From Larus michahellis (taxonomy: Eukaryota > Chordata > Aves > Charadriiformes > Laridae): a stretch of 64,000 nt of DNA. A model generated the notes under the pieces. The model saw only the letters and a list, made by a program, of their open reading frames with translations, made no database searches and was not told where the DNA came from. The DNA lies in NCBI RefSeq assembly GCF_964199755.1, contig NC_133917.1, positions 5,461,967-5,525,966 on the forward strand, written 5' to 3'. The position numbers and the translations under genes are program-made. Below are positions 36,040 to 49,100 of this stretch, piece after piece. Position 1 is the first letter of the stretch; the number at the start of each line of letters is the position of its first letter.

Positions 36040-37638
36040 GTGTTTTCAGGCACTGCAATGACTGATAAGAGTCAAGGGGCACCACACATGGCTGGACACT
36101 TGCCTGGCTCCCATTCAGGTCCCTCAAAGCACAGTCACGACATGCTGAATGAACGAAGAACCCACACCTCCCCATCAAGCTGCTTCCCCGGCAGCTGAAA
36201 CCACCTGGCCCCGAAGTGGCTTCCAAAGGACACAAAGACATCATGAATGTTCTCTGCAATTTATTGAGAATGGCAACATCCCAAGGAAGGAGGGCATACA
36301 CGCACAGAAGAGGAAGGGAGGTGGGGACAGTACATCTTGTTCCATGTCACGGGGGCCCTGTCACTGATGAGCAAGTTTTGTTCTCCTTAGGAAAAGTCCA
36401 CGTGTGCCTGAGGTGTTACCAGGGGTGATGGAGGGCAAGGACAAGGGGAACTGGAAGCCGCTGCTCCAGAGGGAGCGCCTGCTTCCAGCACACCTGGGGC
36501 TACCAGGCGAGCAAAGCTGCCCGGGTGCTCCACCCTGGGGCAATTAATCGCTCTGGCCACCGGCCGAGAAAATGGAAAATGCTCCCTCCCTGGCTCTGCC
36601 AAGGGAGGAGTCCCGCTTGCCCCACACCTACCCTGGCCCGAAGGCCAGTGAATGGAAGCAGCAGATGTACTGCACGCAGAAGCACCCCAGGGATATGGCC
36701 ATTGAGGAGGGGACATGAGAACAGCGGAGGAAAGAGGAGTTTTATACACATTTGCCACGAGGCAGCCAGAAATGTACAACACAGCAAGAGAGGCAGAGCG
36801 TTTCCCTCCTGTAAATCAGCTCTCCGCGCTGGGTATCCACGGGTGAGGCTTTTCTTTGCTCAGACAATTCTTTCATCACTGGGCTTGGGGCTAACGAGCA
36901 GCTCACCAGGGCTGGTAACGGGACATGGCGTTGCCACGAGTCTCCTTGGATGGGACCAAGCCAGGTCGTCGAGCTGGTACGTGGTGGGCCATGAGGGACA
37001 CAGTTCAATTCATTGCAGGATGTCGGAGCTGGATTTCAGGAGGCTGGGCTGCTGCTGGGAGAAGATAGGAGATGCTTCTTTCCGTTTTCAGTCAGGCTTT
37101 GGGGCTCAGAACCTCACTCCTGAAGACTTGACAGAGGTGGTCGTGACACATCTCCGTACGGAGGACGATCCGCCACCGGAGCTGAAGTTGCCACCTCCAG
37201 AGCCGCACACCCTTCCACTTCCCGAAGAGAAGCCGCCGCCGTACATTCCTCCTCCCATGCCACAGCTGCCGCCCATGCTTCCACCTCCGAAGCCACCTCC
37301 TACTCCACATACGCCTCCTCCCATTCCTCCTCCCATGCCGCTGCCGCCTCCCATTCCTCCTCCCATGCCGCTGCCGCCTCCGAAGCCTCCTCCCATGCCG
37401 CTGCCGCCTCCGAAGCCTCCTCCCATGCCGCTGCCACCTCCAAAGCCTCCTCCCATGCCTCCTCTGCCTCCAGAGATGGCGGTCCTGCCTACCACAGCTG
37501 GAAGAGAAGCACAGGTTACATACAGGTTGCCCACCGCCTGGTGGTATCTCCAAAAAGACACGGTCTTCGACTGCTTCTCAAGGAAACAAATGCAGATACT
37601 TACAGACATTGACGTTGGACATGCCATCGTTGCACAGC
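36040..37638 (-). repeat. Paralogous tract shared by genes C and D (exons 8-9 and 3' flank)
   Basis: Aligns with 45110-46689 at an offset of about 9,080 bases with few differences, including the 3' UTR and poly(A) signal. The main change is one extra 30-bp tail unit in gene C. Confidence 0.9.
36260..36265 (-). terminator. Poly(A) signal AATAAA of gene C
   Basis: TTTATT on the plus strand lies in a context (ctctgcaatttattgag) repeated exactly in gene D. It is about 840 bases downstream of the gene C stop. Confidence 0.7.
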
Positions 37639-40600
37639 CTGTGAGGGAAAAGGGCACCAGTTAATCCAATGGGAAGTGCATGTTTCTTCAGCTGAGAATT
37701 TCCCTTTTTTTACAAGGTACCTATTCCCTATTCTTGCCAAATTTCCCAATTATTCTTTAACACAAATGAGCAACCTTGAATTTAACATTCTTAAAAGAGA
37801 TATGGGAAGCACATTTAAGGCTAATCATTATCTTAATCTTTAGAGTGCATGCAAAGATTTTACCCTTACGTAGTATAATCAGTCAAGAGATTTGTCAAAG
37901 AGATACAAAGAAAGAGAGGTACCTGTTCTCCTCTCCCTCCAGCAGCTTCCTGTACATGGCAATCTCAACGTCCAGGGCAATCTTGATGTTCAGCAGCTCC
38001 TGGTACTCCTTCAGCAAGCGAGCCAGCTCCTCCTTGTCTTTGCTCAGGGCACATTCCAGCTCTTCCAGTTTCACCCTGGCATCCTTGAGGGCCATCTCAC
38101 CCCGTTCCTCAGCCTCAGCAATCGCTGACTGCAGCTGCTGGTTCTGAGGAAGAAAAAAGAAAAGGATTTCCTCAGTTCCCTACTGCAAACCCTCCACCAG
38201 AGCAGCCCTCAGGGCACAAACTGGATGGGAAATAGGCAGGAACCATCAATCTTCTCCAAAGGACCTGAATTCCAATGACTACGGTCCCCTCACACTGTCC
38301 TTAACACGTCACCCAGCTCAGTCATGACCCAGCCCAATGCCATCACGCAATGAGATGCTGAGGAATCCCTACCTGCTTCTTGATGTTCTCAATCTCAGCC
38401 CGCAGCCTCTGGACGTTCCGGGTCAACTCTTGGATCTCGATCTTGGTGTTGCGCAGGCTGTCCCCATGCCTTCCCGCAGTGCTCTGCAGCTCTTCATACT
38501 GACGGCATGGAGACAAAGCAACCCATCAGTGAAGCCACCTACCAGGAACTCAAGCAGTTCCCCTGCTCTGTGGCAAGGGAGCAGCGATCAGAAGAGACAG
38601 TCCCAGGTGCCTTGACAGCTTCCCAACTCACCCGGCTCTGGTACCACGCCTCAGCTTCAGCTCTGCTGCTCTGCGCGATCTGCTCGTACTGGCGCCTGAC
38701 CTCCTCGATGATGCTGTCCAGATCCAGGTGCCGGTTGTTGTCCATAGACACCACCACAGACAGGTCCCGGCTGATCGTCTGCATCTGAGACAGTTCCTGC
38801 AACCAAGACAGGCAGCCCAAGTGGCTTTCAAACCTAAATCCACATGCGCACCCAGGGCAACCTCACTGCCTTTGGCCACCACACGCCTCATTGCAACTGC
38901 AGCCAGCAAAAGGCAAAAGAGAGCTCTTACCTCCTCATAGACGTATCTCAGGAAGTTGATTTCATCGGTCAGAGCTCCCACCTTGGCTTCCAACTCTACT
39001 TTCGTCATGTAGGCACAGTCCACATCCTAAAGGAAAGATCGCACAGGCAGACAATGGCTTCCTCCCATCCCACAAGAGCTGTTGGCAGGCAATGCCTCCT
39101 GTTGGAAGCTGCCCGTCTTGGTGCTGCCTCCATCCAATGTCTTTGCCGCCTGTCCCCCCACACCCACTCGCTCCTGGTGCCTCTGGGACTCACCTTCTTG
39201 AGCACCACAAACTCGTTCTCAGCAGCGGTGCGCCTGTTGATTTCTTCTTCGTACCTGTTGAAGGGGACAAGACAAGGTGAGTCTCTTGGACTGCTCATCA
39301 GTCATCCCTGGCAACCTCAGTCCCATTTCTACACAGCTCCAGAGCCCAGGAAAGACAGGTGGAAATCTCCCAGCTGGCTTAGCTCTCCTGTCTGACTGCT
39401 CCTTTCTCCCTCACCCTGGCACTGCACTTACTTGGTTTTGTACTCCTCCACGTATTGACGCATGTTCTGCAGTTCCGACTCCAGCTGTCCCCTCTGGGCC
39501 AAGATGGAGTCCAGCTGCCTCTTCAGGTTCTGGATGTAATTTTCAAAGATCACGTCGAGGTTCTTCCTTGGCCCTGAAGGCCCTTGCTGTTGGAGGAGCT
39601 CCCACTTGGTGGAGAGGACCTTGTTTTCTTGCTCCAGGAAGCGGACCTGAAAACCCACAGAAGGGTGTGTGAGAGATTCACCCGGGGAGACATCACATTA
39701 CTCAAACCTCCTGCTTATTTTGGAGGCCAAGGGAATCATCTCCCAAATCCCCAACTATGGCTCATTCAAACATCCAAGCTCCTAAAGTGCATGACAAGCA
39801 TTATGAAATTTTCAGTCATTCTGAACTTCTCACTTCTGGGCAAAAAGATGTTGTCAGTAGACAAGAGCATCCCTATTTTCCATAGCTTCATGTTTGGACA
39901 TTGCTGTCATCTCAGCACTAGTGAAGTCAAGAAAACAATGATTTTTTTCATCTAACCGCATATAAATTCTATTACGAGGGATTCTGTATTTCTTTGGTTT
40001 CTGTTTGAAATTAAAATAATCCAAAAGTGTTGGAAAGGAATTTAACACTCTTAAGTTTATAGAATCAGTTCCCTGGAAAGAAAGTTTCATCAAAAAGAAA
40101 AGCACGGTAATGAGAACTCTTAGGACAACCAAATATATGATGATGACTTTACCATGAATCATTAGAAATTAGACTGAAGAGATGACTAGGCAAGAGAATC
40201 TACAGAATGTTCTGCAGACGTTCTCTTTAATCTTCCATTGGCATGAAAATATTGTCTATTGTTCGGTATTACTTAATGAGACCTTAATAACAACTTGCTA
40301 CCAAGGCATCAGCCATGCGAACTTTAACAAGTACTTGTTGGTAAGAAAAAAAATCCCTTTCCACACGAAAGTCATTTAAAATGCCCACCTCCAAATGAGC
40401 ACGGTCCTAAATTCTCACCTTGTCAATGAAGGAGGCAAACTGATTGTTAAGAGTCTTGATCTGCTCCTTCTCCTGGTTTTTCACTTGCTGGATTTGGGGG
40501 TCAATCTCAACATGGACCGGCCGCAGGAGAGATGGGTCAACTTGCACTGGGTGGATGCCTCCAGGGAAGCCAGGGCCACCAAAGCCACCCATTCCTCCAC

Positions 40601-41054
40601 CACCCATTCCTCCACCAAAGCCACCCATTCCACCACCACCCATTCCACCACCACCCATTCCTCCACCAAAGCCACCCATTCCACCACCACCCATTCCACC
40701 ACCACCCATTCCTCCACCAAAGCCACCCATTCCTCCACAACTCATTCCTCCACCAAACCCACCCATTCCTCCTCCGTAGCCTCCACCGAAGCCACCCATT
40801 CTGCCTCCGTATCCTCCACCACCGTAGCATCCACCCACAGCGATTCTTCTGCTGCCACCCATGTTATGGAGGCTTCTGCTGCTATACCCTCCACAATGTC
40901 CACCTCCTCCACCTCCCCTGGATGAGGAGTAGGAACTGTAACTGATCCTGCTTCTGCCGCCACCTCCTCCAAAGCCACCACCGATGGCAGAGCAAGAGCT
41001 GTAGCCCTTTCTACTCCCGCCTCCAAAGCTTCTGCAGACAGACTGCCGAGACAT
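37106..41054 (-). CDS. Gene C: type II alpha-keratin, 648 aa
   Basis: Exons: 40419-41054, 39432-39646, 39194-39254, 38931-39026, 38632-38796, 38373-38498, 37923-38143, 37604-37638 and 37106-37497; 1,947 bp in all. The protein starts [17 protein letters not shown]. The head (about 195 residues) contains a 17-codon repeat, [17 protein letters not shown], in two exact copies plus a partial one (40585-40722). The rod runs from [11 protein letters not shown] to LLEGEENR, then [13 protein letters not shown]. The tail has 10-residue [10 protein letters not shown]-type units and ends [13 protein letters not shown]. Exons 2-7 match gene B nearly base for base including introns, while exons 8-9 and the 3' flank match gene D, so the gene is a mosaic. 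The donor of intron 7 is GTACCT. Family type is KRT75/KRT6-like with hair-keratin-like cysteines; exact orthology is not settled. Confidence 0.93.
40585..40722 (-). repeat. 51-bp coding repeat in head of gene C
   Basis: The 51-bp unit is present exactly at 40621-40671 and 40672-40722, preceded by a shortened unit of 36 bases. It encodes 17-residue Gly/Met/Phe loops and is in frame. The matching region of gene D (50110-50240) has a different arrangement with GGYGGGM units. Confidence 0.85.
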
Positions 41055-41179
41055 GGCTGTTTCTTCTGAGCAGAGTCAAAATCAAGAAGAGCGGAAAGAC
41101 CAACGGAGCTGTGCTGCTGTGGGATGAATGCAGAGAGAAGTCTGCGGTCTTCTCTGGCCCCACAGCTCCAGGTACTCCC

Positions 41180-41207
41180 TTTTATCCGCTGCTGGAGGTG
41201 GGCTGGG
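41180..41207 (-). promoter_or_regulatory. Promoter core of gene C: TATA box plus conserved 15-mer
   Basis: ATAAAA at 41180-41185 on the coding strand is 126 bases from the ATG. CCCAGCCCACCTCCA lies at 41193-41207. The order matches genes B and D. Confidence 0.7.
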
Positions 41208-42881
41208 ACGGCATGGGTGTGAAGGTGGAAGCCAATTTATTATTTTCATCAGCATGGTGCTGTTGACAGATTCCCAGTTGAGCTTTGCCATATTTGGGCC
41301 TGCCTAGAAACACACCCTGCAATCTAGAAGTGAGTAAAAGAACAAGAACATTGAAACAGGTCTCAGTGACTAAGTGGACTCTCTTATCTTTATGACATCT
41401 TGGAAATCAACTTTTATGATAATGCACTTTTCTGCAGCCCCTCATTGGATTTCCAGCCTTCATGGTTTCCAATTAATTAGTTAATTAATTAATGGTTCCC
41501 AATAATTCCAGATATAGATCTTTCCAGTCAAAACTCCACTTAAAGGAGCTGTTTTGATGACATCCCAGCTATAATATAGCTTTCACAATTCCTTAAACAC
41601 ACCCTAAATCCCCTTTTTATATGTAAAATTGCCTTTGGCATTTTAGAAGAAGTTTCTCAACCTTTAACAAGAACTCACGACACCAAAGTTTGAAGAGACT
41701 CAGCATATTCTCCTGCTAGAAAGGAATTACCTCTCCTTGGAGTGTGCGTGGTGTCACTTTGGATGGGAGTGTCTTCTCCCTGTGGATTAAATTCCCTCCA
41801 ACTGTATCTCCCCAAATCCGTGACGACTAACTGGGACCTTGGATGATGCTGGAGCAGAGTGAAGGAGACAACTTGAATCATTGCGCTCCTTCTCTGTGCT
41901 CTTCTGAGGGTGATGGGGAATGACAACCTGTGGCGGAAAGAAGGGACACGTCGGGCAGCTGCTTTGGAGACGGTGGCTGAGGACAGACAGACAAGCACCA
42001 GAGAAGAGGAACGACAGACGGACAGTTCAAGGTGGCAAGGGGTTCTACTGCTCAGATGAATGTTGCTGACCGCTCCTTTACCTGGTTCTTTCCAAAGATG
42101 AGACAACTGAAGTGGAAAAACGTGTTGAGAGATGGAGCTATTACAACTTCTAAGGCATAGTATATCCTCTTAATTTCAAGTATTCTGTTGGGAAAGTAAC
42201 GTGTTTCAGAAATGTATTTTGTAGGATGTCTCTGAAATAAAGAAGGCCATTTTTGGATTGCATGTAAATGAAATTTTAAATAATCATAAGGTTCCAGATT
42301 ATGATAGAAAACATACGATGTTAGTGATGTGCAGTGTGCTGAAGAAACCAGATTATGGGTGCTGGTTAAAGGACATTGTGGTCTATAAATACTATTTAAA
42401 AGGCATTCTGAAGGTATTACCTTCAGATTTGGATGTTTGGATGTTATCAGTCAAATATATAGTTAAGTTAATGAGTGAAATACACAATAACTTTTCACAT
42501 TTTCTGTAGATAACACCCAGCACAAATAATCAGAAAGTGACAGAGAAAATATACATTACAGCCCTTCAATAGATTTAAAAAAACAATGAACATGAATTTA
42601 GGGTTATTCAAAAGATCTAAGTATGAACATATACATTCCTAAGGAATTTTCAGAATCTCCTATAAGACTTGTGCAACTAAATGTTGGTTGAAAGTATCGC
42701 TGGGTATCAGCCTGCAGCCACAGAGCCTTGGAAAGCCTTTCAAAAGCCTTTGAAAAACCAGCCCAGAGAATCACTTTCAAAAGCCACCGGAGGAACCAGA
42801 AACAAAAATGCCATTGACTGTCACTGGGACGGAGGCTGCTTGACACCACAGAACGGGGTGTGGGGAAGTGGAGAACGTTAC

Positions 42882-42987
42882 CCTTGAGGGACTCAAGTAA
42901 CAGTTGGCCAAGGGTTATCCTACCCTTGAGGGACCCAAGTCATCACTGGCCAAGGGCTGTCCTACCCATGAGGGACTCAAGTCATCA
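42882..42987. repeat. 42-bp minisatellite in gene C-D spacer, shortened
   Basis: The same 42-bp unit as at 33745, with about two and a half copies before the CR1 insertion. The remaining right flank resumes at 43500. Confidence 0.85.
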
Positions 42988-43499
42988 GTTTTGGGCCCCT
43001 CGCTACAAGAGGGACATTGAGGTGTTGGAGCGTGTCCAGAGAAGGGCTACAAAGCTGGTGAGGGGTCTGGAGGACAAACCTTATGAAGGACTGAGGGAGC
43101 TGGGGTTGTTTAGCCTGGAGAAGAGGAGGCTGAGGGGAGACCTTATCACCCTCTACAACTACCTGAAAGGAGGTTGTAGAGAGATGGGGGCTGACCTCTT
43201 CTCCCTGGTGACAAGTGATAGGACAAGGGGAAACGGGTTCAAGTTACATCAGGGGAGGTTTAGATTAGATATTAGGAGACATTTTTTCACTGAAAGGGTT
43301 ATTAAACATTGGAATAGGCTGCCCAGGGAGGTGGTGGATTCACCATCCCTGGAGGTGTTTAAAAAAAGGGTAGATGGGGCACTTAGGGACATGGTTTAGA
43401 AGTGGCTCTTGTCAGGGTAGGCTAAAGGTTGGACTCGATGATCTTAAAGGTCCCTTCCAACCTCAGCAATTCTATGATTCTATGATTCTATGATTCTAT
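42988..43499 (+). mobile_element. CR1 LINE copy, 5'-truncated, about 0.5 kb
   Basis: Forward CR1 running from ttttgggcccctcgctacaa through the final coding part (a 3' reverse-transcriptase ORF ending ...VDGALRDMV) to aaggtcccttccaacctcag and a terminal series of ATTCTATG units. It interrupts the gene C-D spacer at catca|cactggcc. The paralogous site in the B-C spacer (near 33930) is uninterrupted, which fixes both element edges. It is a plain LINE and comparatively young. Confidence 0.93.
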
Positions 43500-45340
43500 C
43501 ACTGGCCAAGACTTATCCAGATGTGTGTTGCCTGCCCACTGCAACAAGTTGCAGCTGGAGAATGGGCAGCCATCCCTACAGCAGGCAGGGGACACCTTCC
43601 CTTTCCAAAGCAGTTAAATGAAGAAGGTCTTAGTTCTCGGTTGTTATCTCCAGGACGGAGAGTTAAGTGCTCCAGGTCTTTCCACAGACCAGTGCAGCCG
43701 CTCATGATGAGCAGTCCCAGGGAGGTGTAGGGTAGCTCGGTTTTTACTAGAGAAAACAGGTCATCTCTCCTCGTGGCCGCCCTCCAGATTGCCAAACGCA
43801 CGGTAGCTGCCTTTCCCAGTAGGCAGCAGGACTTGGTTGTAACATCCCACATGGCAGCTCCGCAATGAGGGGGAAGATCTGTTAAGTCAGCCAAATGCCT
43901 GGATGCTGACCACATTCAGCACATGCAGATAAGACGCCCAGATTGAGTCACTGTTGTCTTCAGACGAGATGTGAAGATTACACCAAACCTGGAGTCACTT
44001 CAGCCTCCTCCAGGTAAGGCTCACTACCAAGCCTGGGTTCCAGCCACTCCTTCACATCTCTTACACAAGGAGCTGTGTGCTGTAAAATCATCAAGACCAG
44101 GCAAAATGTAAACTCTGCAGAAAGCGTAGATGGAGACCAGGCTAGGCTGCAGCTTCAGATCTCACACAGCAGAGAGGTTCTGGCAGCATAGAGGACGATG
44201 TCGTAATGACTCCTCACAACGATGCCTACAACACCGTGTTTCAGATTTTAAAGCTGAATAGAAATGTAGTGCTAGATTAACAACCAAAACAGGTGACTCT
44301 TGCCCTAGGCCAAACCCCAAAGTGCTCTTGGCACAGCCCCAGCTTCTCAGAGGCATTGCCTTCTCATCGTCTTCTGTTTGGGCCAAACCCAGCCACGTTC
44401 CCCAGCTGCAACCATTCCCCACTGCCTCACCTGGGCCTCTTCCCAGGTCTGCAGCTTCCTGACCTGCTACGGGGACACTGGTCGCTCACCGCAGGCTGTT
44501 GTGGGACTCCTGAACCACCACTGAAAGTGGTTTCTGTCTCTTTGATCTCTTCTTGTGGTGGAGGAACTGAAGCACAGATCAAACACACCAACATTCTTCT
44601 CCCATACCCCCTCCTCCAGCAAGACCAAATCCCTCCCACTTGCTCTCCTCTGTGCAAAGAGGAGACACTGGGGGGTCTTGTCCGACTTTTCAAGGGAGCT
44701 GTTGGTGACCTGAGCCCACGGGTTTGGGATGAATCGTGCCTTCCCAGCCCTTGGTGTTCCTACTGCTGGCCAATGAAGGGGAGGATGAGTTAGTGGTCCT
44801 CAAGCACTCCTGGTGCCCGTTGGGTGCCGAGCCGTGCAGCCTACCTGGCCACAGCCTACTGGTACACCAGAGGAGAGGTGCTTGGCCAACGTCCATGTCC
44901 CTGCTTACAGGCAGCTGTAAACCTGCCCTCCCACCACTGCCCACCAATACCATCTTCTTCCCCTAATGCACATCAAATTCTACTAGACTAGGAATGTCAT
45001 GGAAGGGTGTTTAATTACATTGGTCTGTAAAAGGGCTGAGCCATGTATTCTCAGACGATGCTCCTGCCTCATCTGAATTGCTGCACATCACTTGAACCCC
45101 ACCAGTGTAGGTAAAGGTTTGTGTTTTCAGGCACTGCAATGACTGATAAGAGTCAAGGGGCACCACACATGGCTGGACACTTGCCTGGCTCCCATTCAGG
45201 TCCCTCAAAGCACAGTCACGACATGCTGAATGAACAAAGAACCCACACCTCCCCATCAAGCTGCTTCCCCGGCAGCTGAAACCACCTGGCCCCGAAGTGG
45301 CTTCCAAAGGACACAAAGACATCATGAATGTTCTCTGCAA

Positions 45341-45346
45341 TTTATT
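45341..45346 (-). terminator. Poly(A) signal AATAAA of gene D
   Basis: TTTATT on the plus strand is about 840 bases downstream of the gene D stop, in the same local sequence as gene C. Confidence 0.7.
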
Positions 45347-46186
45347 GAGAATGGCAACATCCCAAGGAAGGAGGGCATTCACGCACAGAAGAGGAAGGGA
45401 GGTGGGGACAGTACATCTTGTTCCATGTCACGGGGGCCCTGTCAGTGATGAGCAAGTTTTGTTCTCCTTAGGAAAAGTCCACGTGTGCCTGAGGTGTTAC
45501 CAGGGGTGATGGAGGGCAAGGACATTGGGAACTGGAAGCCGCTGCTCCAGAGGGAGCGCCTGCTTCCAGCACACCTGGGGCTACCAGGCGAGCAAAGCTG
45601 CCCGGGTGCTCCACCCTGGGGCAATTAATCGCTCTGGCCACCGGCCGAGAAAATGGAAAATGCTCCCTCCCTGGCTCTGCCAAGGGAGGAGTCCCGCTTG
45701 CCCCACACCTACCCTGGCCCGAAGGCCAGTGAATGGAAGCAGCAGATGTACTGCACGCAGAAGCACCCCAGGGATATGGCCATTGAGGAGGGGACATGAG
45801 AACAGCGGAGGAAAGAGGAGTTTTATACACATTTGCCACGAGGCAGCCAGAAATGTACAACACAGCAAGAGAGGCAGAGCGTTTCCCTCCTGTAAATCAG
45901 CTCTCCGCGCTGGGTATCCACGGGTGAGGCTTTTCTTTGCTCAGACAATTCTTTCATCACTGGGCTTGGGGCTAACGAGCAGCTCACCAGGGCTGGTAAC
46001 GGGACATGGCGTTGCCACGAGTCTCCTTGGATGGGACCAAGCCAGGTCGTCGAGCTGGTACGTGGTGGGCCATGAGGGACACAGTTCAATTCATTGCAGG
46101 ATGTCGGAGCTGGATTTCAGGAGGCTGGGCTGCTGCTGGGAGAAGATAGGAGATGCTTCTTTCCGTTTTCAGTCAGGCTTTGGGGC

Positions 46187-49100
46187 TCAGAACCTCACTC
46201 CTGAAGACTTGACAGAGGTGGTCGTGACACATCTCCGTACGGAGGACGATCCGCCACCGGAGCTGAAGTTGCCACCTCCAGAGCCGCACACCCTTCCACT
46301 TCCCGAAGAGAAGCCGCCGCCGTACATTCCTCCTCCCATGCCACAGCTGCCGCCCATGCTTCCACCTCCGAAGCCACCTCCTACTCCACATATGCCTCCT
46401 CCCATTCCTCCTCCCATGCCGCTGCCGCCTCCGAAGCCTCCTCCCATGCCACTGCCGCCTCCGAAGCCTCCTCCCATGCCACTGCCGCCTCCGAAGCCTC
46501 CTCCCATGCCTCCTCTGCCTCCAGAGATGGTGGTCCTGCCTACCACAGCTGGAAGAGAAGCACAGGTTACATACAGGTTGCCCACCGCCTGGTGATATCT
46601 CCAAAAAGACACGGTCTTCGACTGCTTCTCAAGGAAACAAATGCAGATACTTACAGACATTGACGTTGGACATGCCATCGTTGCACAGCCTGCAAAGGGA
46701 AATTGGTAAATTTTAATTACCTATTAGAGGAGACATCTTAAAAACTGAGAACTGAAATTTCATTAGCAAACCATTTTCCTCTTTCATCCTCATCAACAAC
46801 TTTGGTATCGATAAAGTATTTAAGGAAGGAGGCATTGACAATTCCTCTTTATGACGAGGTCATTCCAGCCTTCAGATTCAGTAAAATATTTGCACGTAAC
46901 ACGAATGAAACGGTAGTTACACCGCCTGTAGTGAACAAGCTGTGCCAATTCTCAGTCCTGACCACCCCAAATGTCACCCAGAGTGCCGATAGCCATTTCT
47001 ACCCATTCTGCCGAAAGAGCGGTTTGAGATTACACTCTTAACACCAAAACTCAAGTTGTCCAGACCAGACCACAACACCCCTCTCAAATCAAAGGTCTTT
47101 ACCTGTTCTCCTCTCCCTCCAGCAGCTTCCTGTACATGGCAATCTCAACGTCCAGGGCAATCTTGATGTTCAGCAGCTCCTGGTACTCCTTCAGCAAGCG
47201 AGCCAGCTCCTCCTTGTCTTTGCTCAGGGCACATTCCAGCTCTTCCAGTTTTACCCTGGCATCCTTGAGGGCCATCTCACCCCGCTCCTCAGCCTCAGCA
47301 ATCGCTGACTGCAGCTGCTGGTTCTGAGGAAGAAAAAAGATCCCAACTGGTCTCTTAGGATCAGTCCTCAACCCCCAAGTGAAGGAGTCAAGGTTAAAAA
47401 AAGGGTAACATTTACATTTAATAAACCAGAGGTGGTTGAAGAAACCATTTCTGCCCCACACATCATCATTTGTGGCCCAACCTGATGCCAGCATCCCGTG
47501 AGACACTACCCAACCCCTACCTGCTTCTTGACGTTCTCAATCTCAGCCCGCAGCCTCTGGATGTTCCGGGTCAACTCTTGGATCTCGATCTTGGTGTTGC
47601 GCAGGCTGTCCCCGTGCCTTCCCGCAGTGCTCTGCAGCTGTTCATACTGATGGCACCAAAACAAAGCAAATCCTCAGTGGAACATTCCTGAAGCCTAGTC
47701 AAGATTTGTCAACAGTTTCACAGCTCACGTGCTGCTACTAACCCCTGTCACGTTGGTCATGGGTGCCCAGCTCAATGTAACAGATGGTTCTGAGACTCAG
47801 CTTTTGGTTTTGAACTTTCAAACAGATCTTAGTGACACTAATAAGCATCCCTTTTCTTCTGAAAAGCTATTTTGGGCAGGCATTTTCTAGTTAAGGTACA
47901 CTTTCGGCCATCTTTATGGAGAGGCTTGTGCCATGCATCAAAGTGAGATTCTGGACACCTTGAAAACAGTAAGCCCGATCCTTCAAAAGGAATACAATTC
48001 CTCTTGGGACTTCCTTGCACAGGATCCAGCACCGTTAGCCTAAAGAGTTGTCTCACTTTGTCATAAATCATCTACCCGGGCTCCTTAATTGCTTCCCAAC
48101 TCACCTGGCTCTGGTACCACGCCTCAGCTTCAGCTCTGCTGCTCTGAGCGATCTGCTCATACTGGCGCCTGACCTCCTCGATGATGCTGTCCAGATCCAG
48201 GTGCCGGTTGTTGTCCATAGACACCACCACAGACAGGTCCCGGCTGATCGTCTGCATCTGAGACAGTTCCTGCAACCAAGACATGAGTTAGCCTGACCAG
48301 CTGAGGGGAGAAAGGAGCTGTGACTCCAAGCAGCCTCTCCAGACCAAGTCCACACGGGCACCCAGGGCAACCTCACCGTCTTTGGCCACCACACATCTCA
48401 TTGCAACTGCAGCCAACGCCATCCCGGGGGAAGGGAGGGCTCTTACCTCCTCATAGATGCACCTCAGGAAGTTGATTTCATCGGTCAGAGCTCCCACCCT
48501 GGCTTCCAACTCTACTTTCGTCATGTAGGCACTGTCCACATCCTAAAGGAAAGATCACAGGGAATACTTTTGTTTCCTCTTGGAAATCCTCCATGGAAAT
48601 CACCGTCTGTACGGAGGGTAACAGCTGTGACGGAGTTATTCATTTATGCAAATTAAAAACAAGGGACTTCAAATATCAGCCCACAGATCCTACAATCTCT
48701 CCGAATTTCCATTCAAGAGCGAGTCCCCTCAAAGCACAGATAAAGCCTGATATTCAGGAGATCATTTTGTAGTGCATGACTCACCTTCTTGAGCACCACA
48801 AACTCGTTCTCAGCAGTTGTGCGTCTGTTGATCTCTTCCTCATACCTATGGAAAGTAAGAGTACAAGCTGAGTTTCCTGAATTTTCCTGCCTACGGCCAC
48901 ACTAAACAAACTAAAATTAAAAAAAAAAAAAACCAGAATTAAATATTTAGACTGAAAACGCGATGTCCGCAATTGCCATAAAAAGCACGTGTGTGAAGAA
49001 AAATGACTACCAGTCTGCTTGAGTTGCTCCCTGGGTTAGGCTGTTGCTGCACTTACTTGGTTTTGTAATCCTCGACGTATTGCTGCATGTTCTGCAGTTC

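Larger units (their letters stand above)
42650..44945. repeat. Duplicated C-D spacer (copy of 33510-35410)
   Basis: Counterpart of the B-C spacer, enlarged by the CR1 at 42988-43499. Similarity ends near 44945, after which about 165 bases are unique before the C/D 3' flank tract begins at 45110. Confidence 0.9.

Noticed and set aside
36525-37664. 379-codon plus-strand frame with Pro-rich end, and its twin at 45525-46595
   Set aside because: Both are antisense to exon 9 and 3' UTR of genes C and D; their similarity is explained by the duplication.
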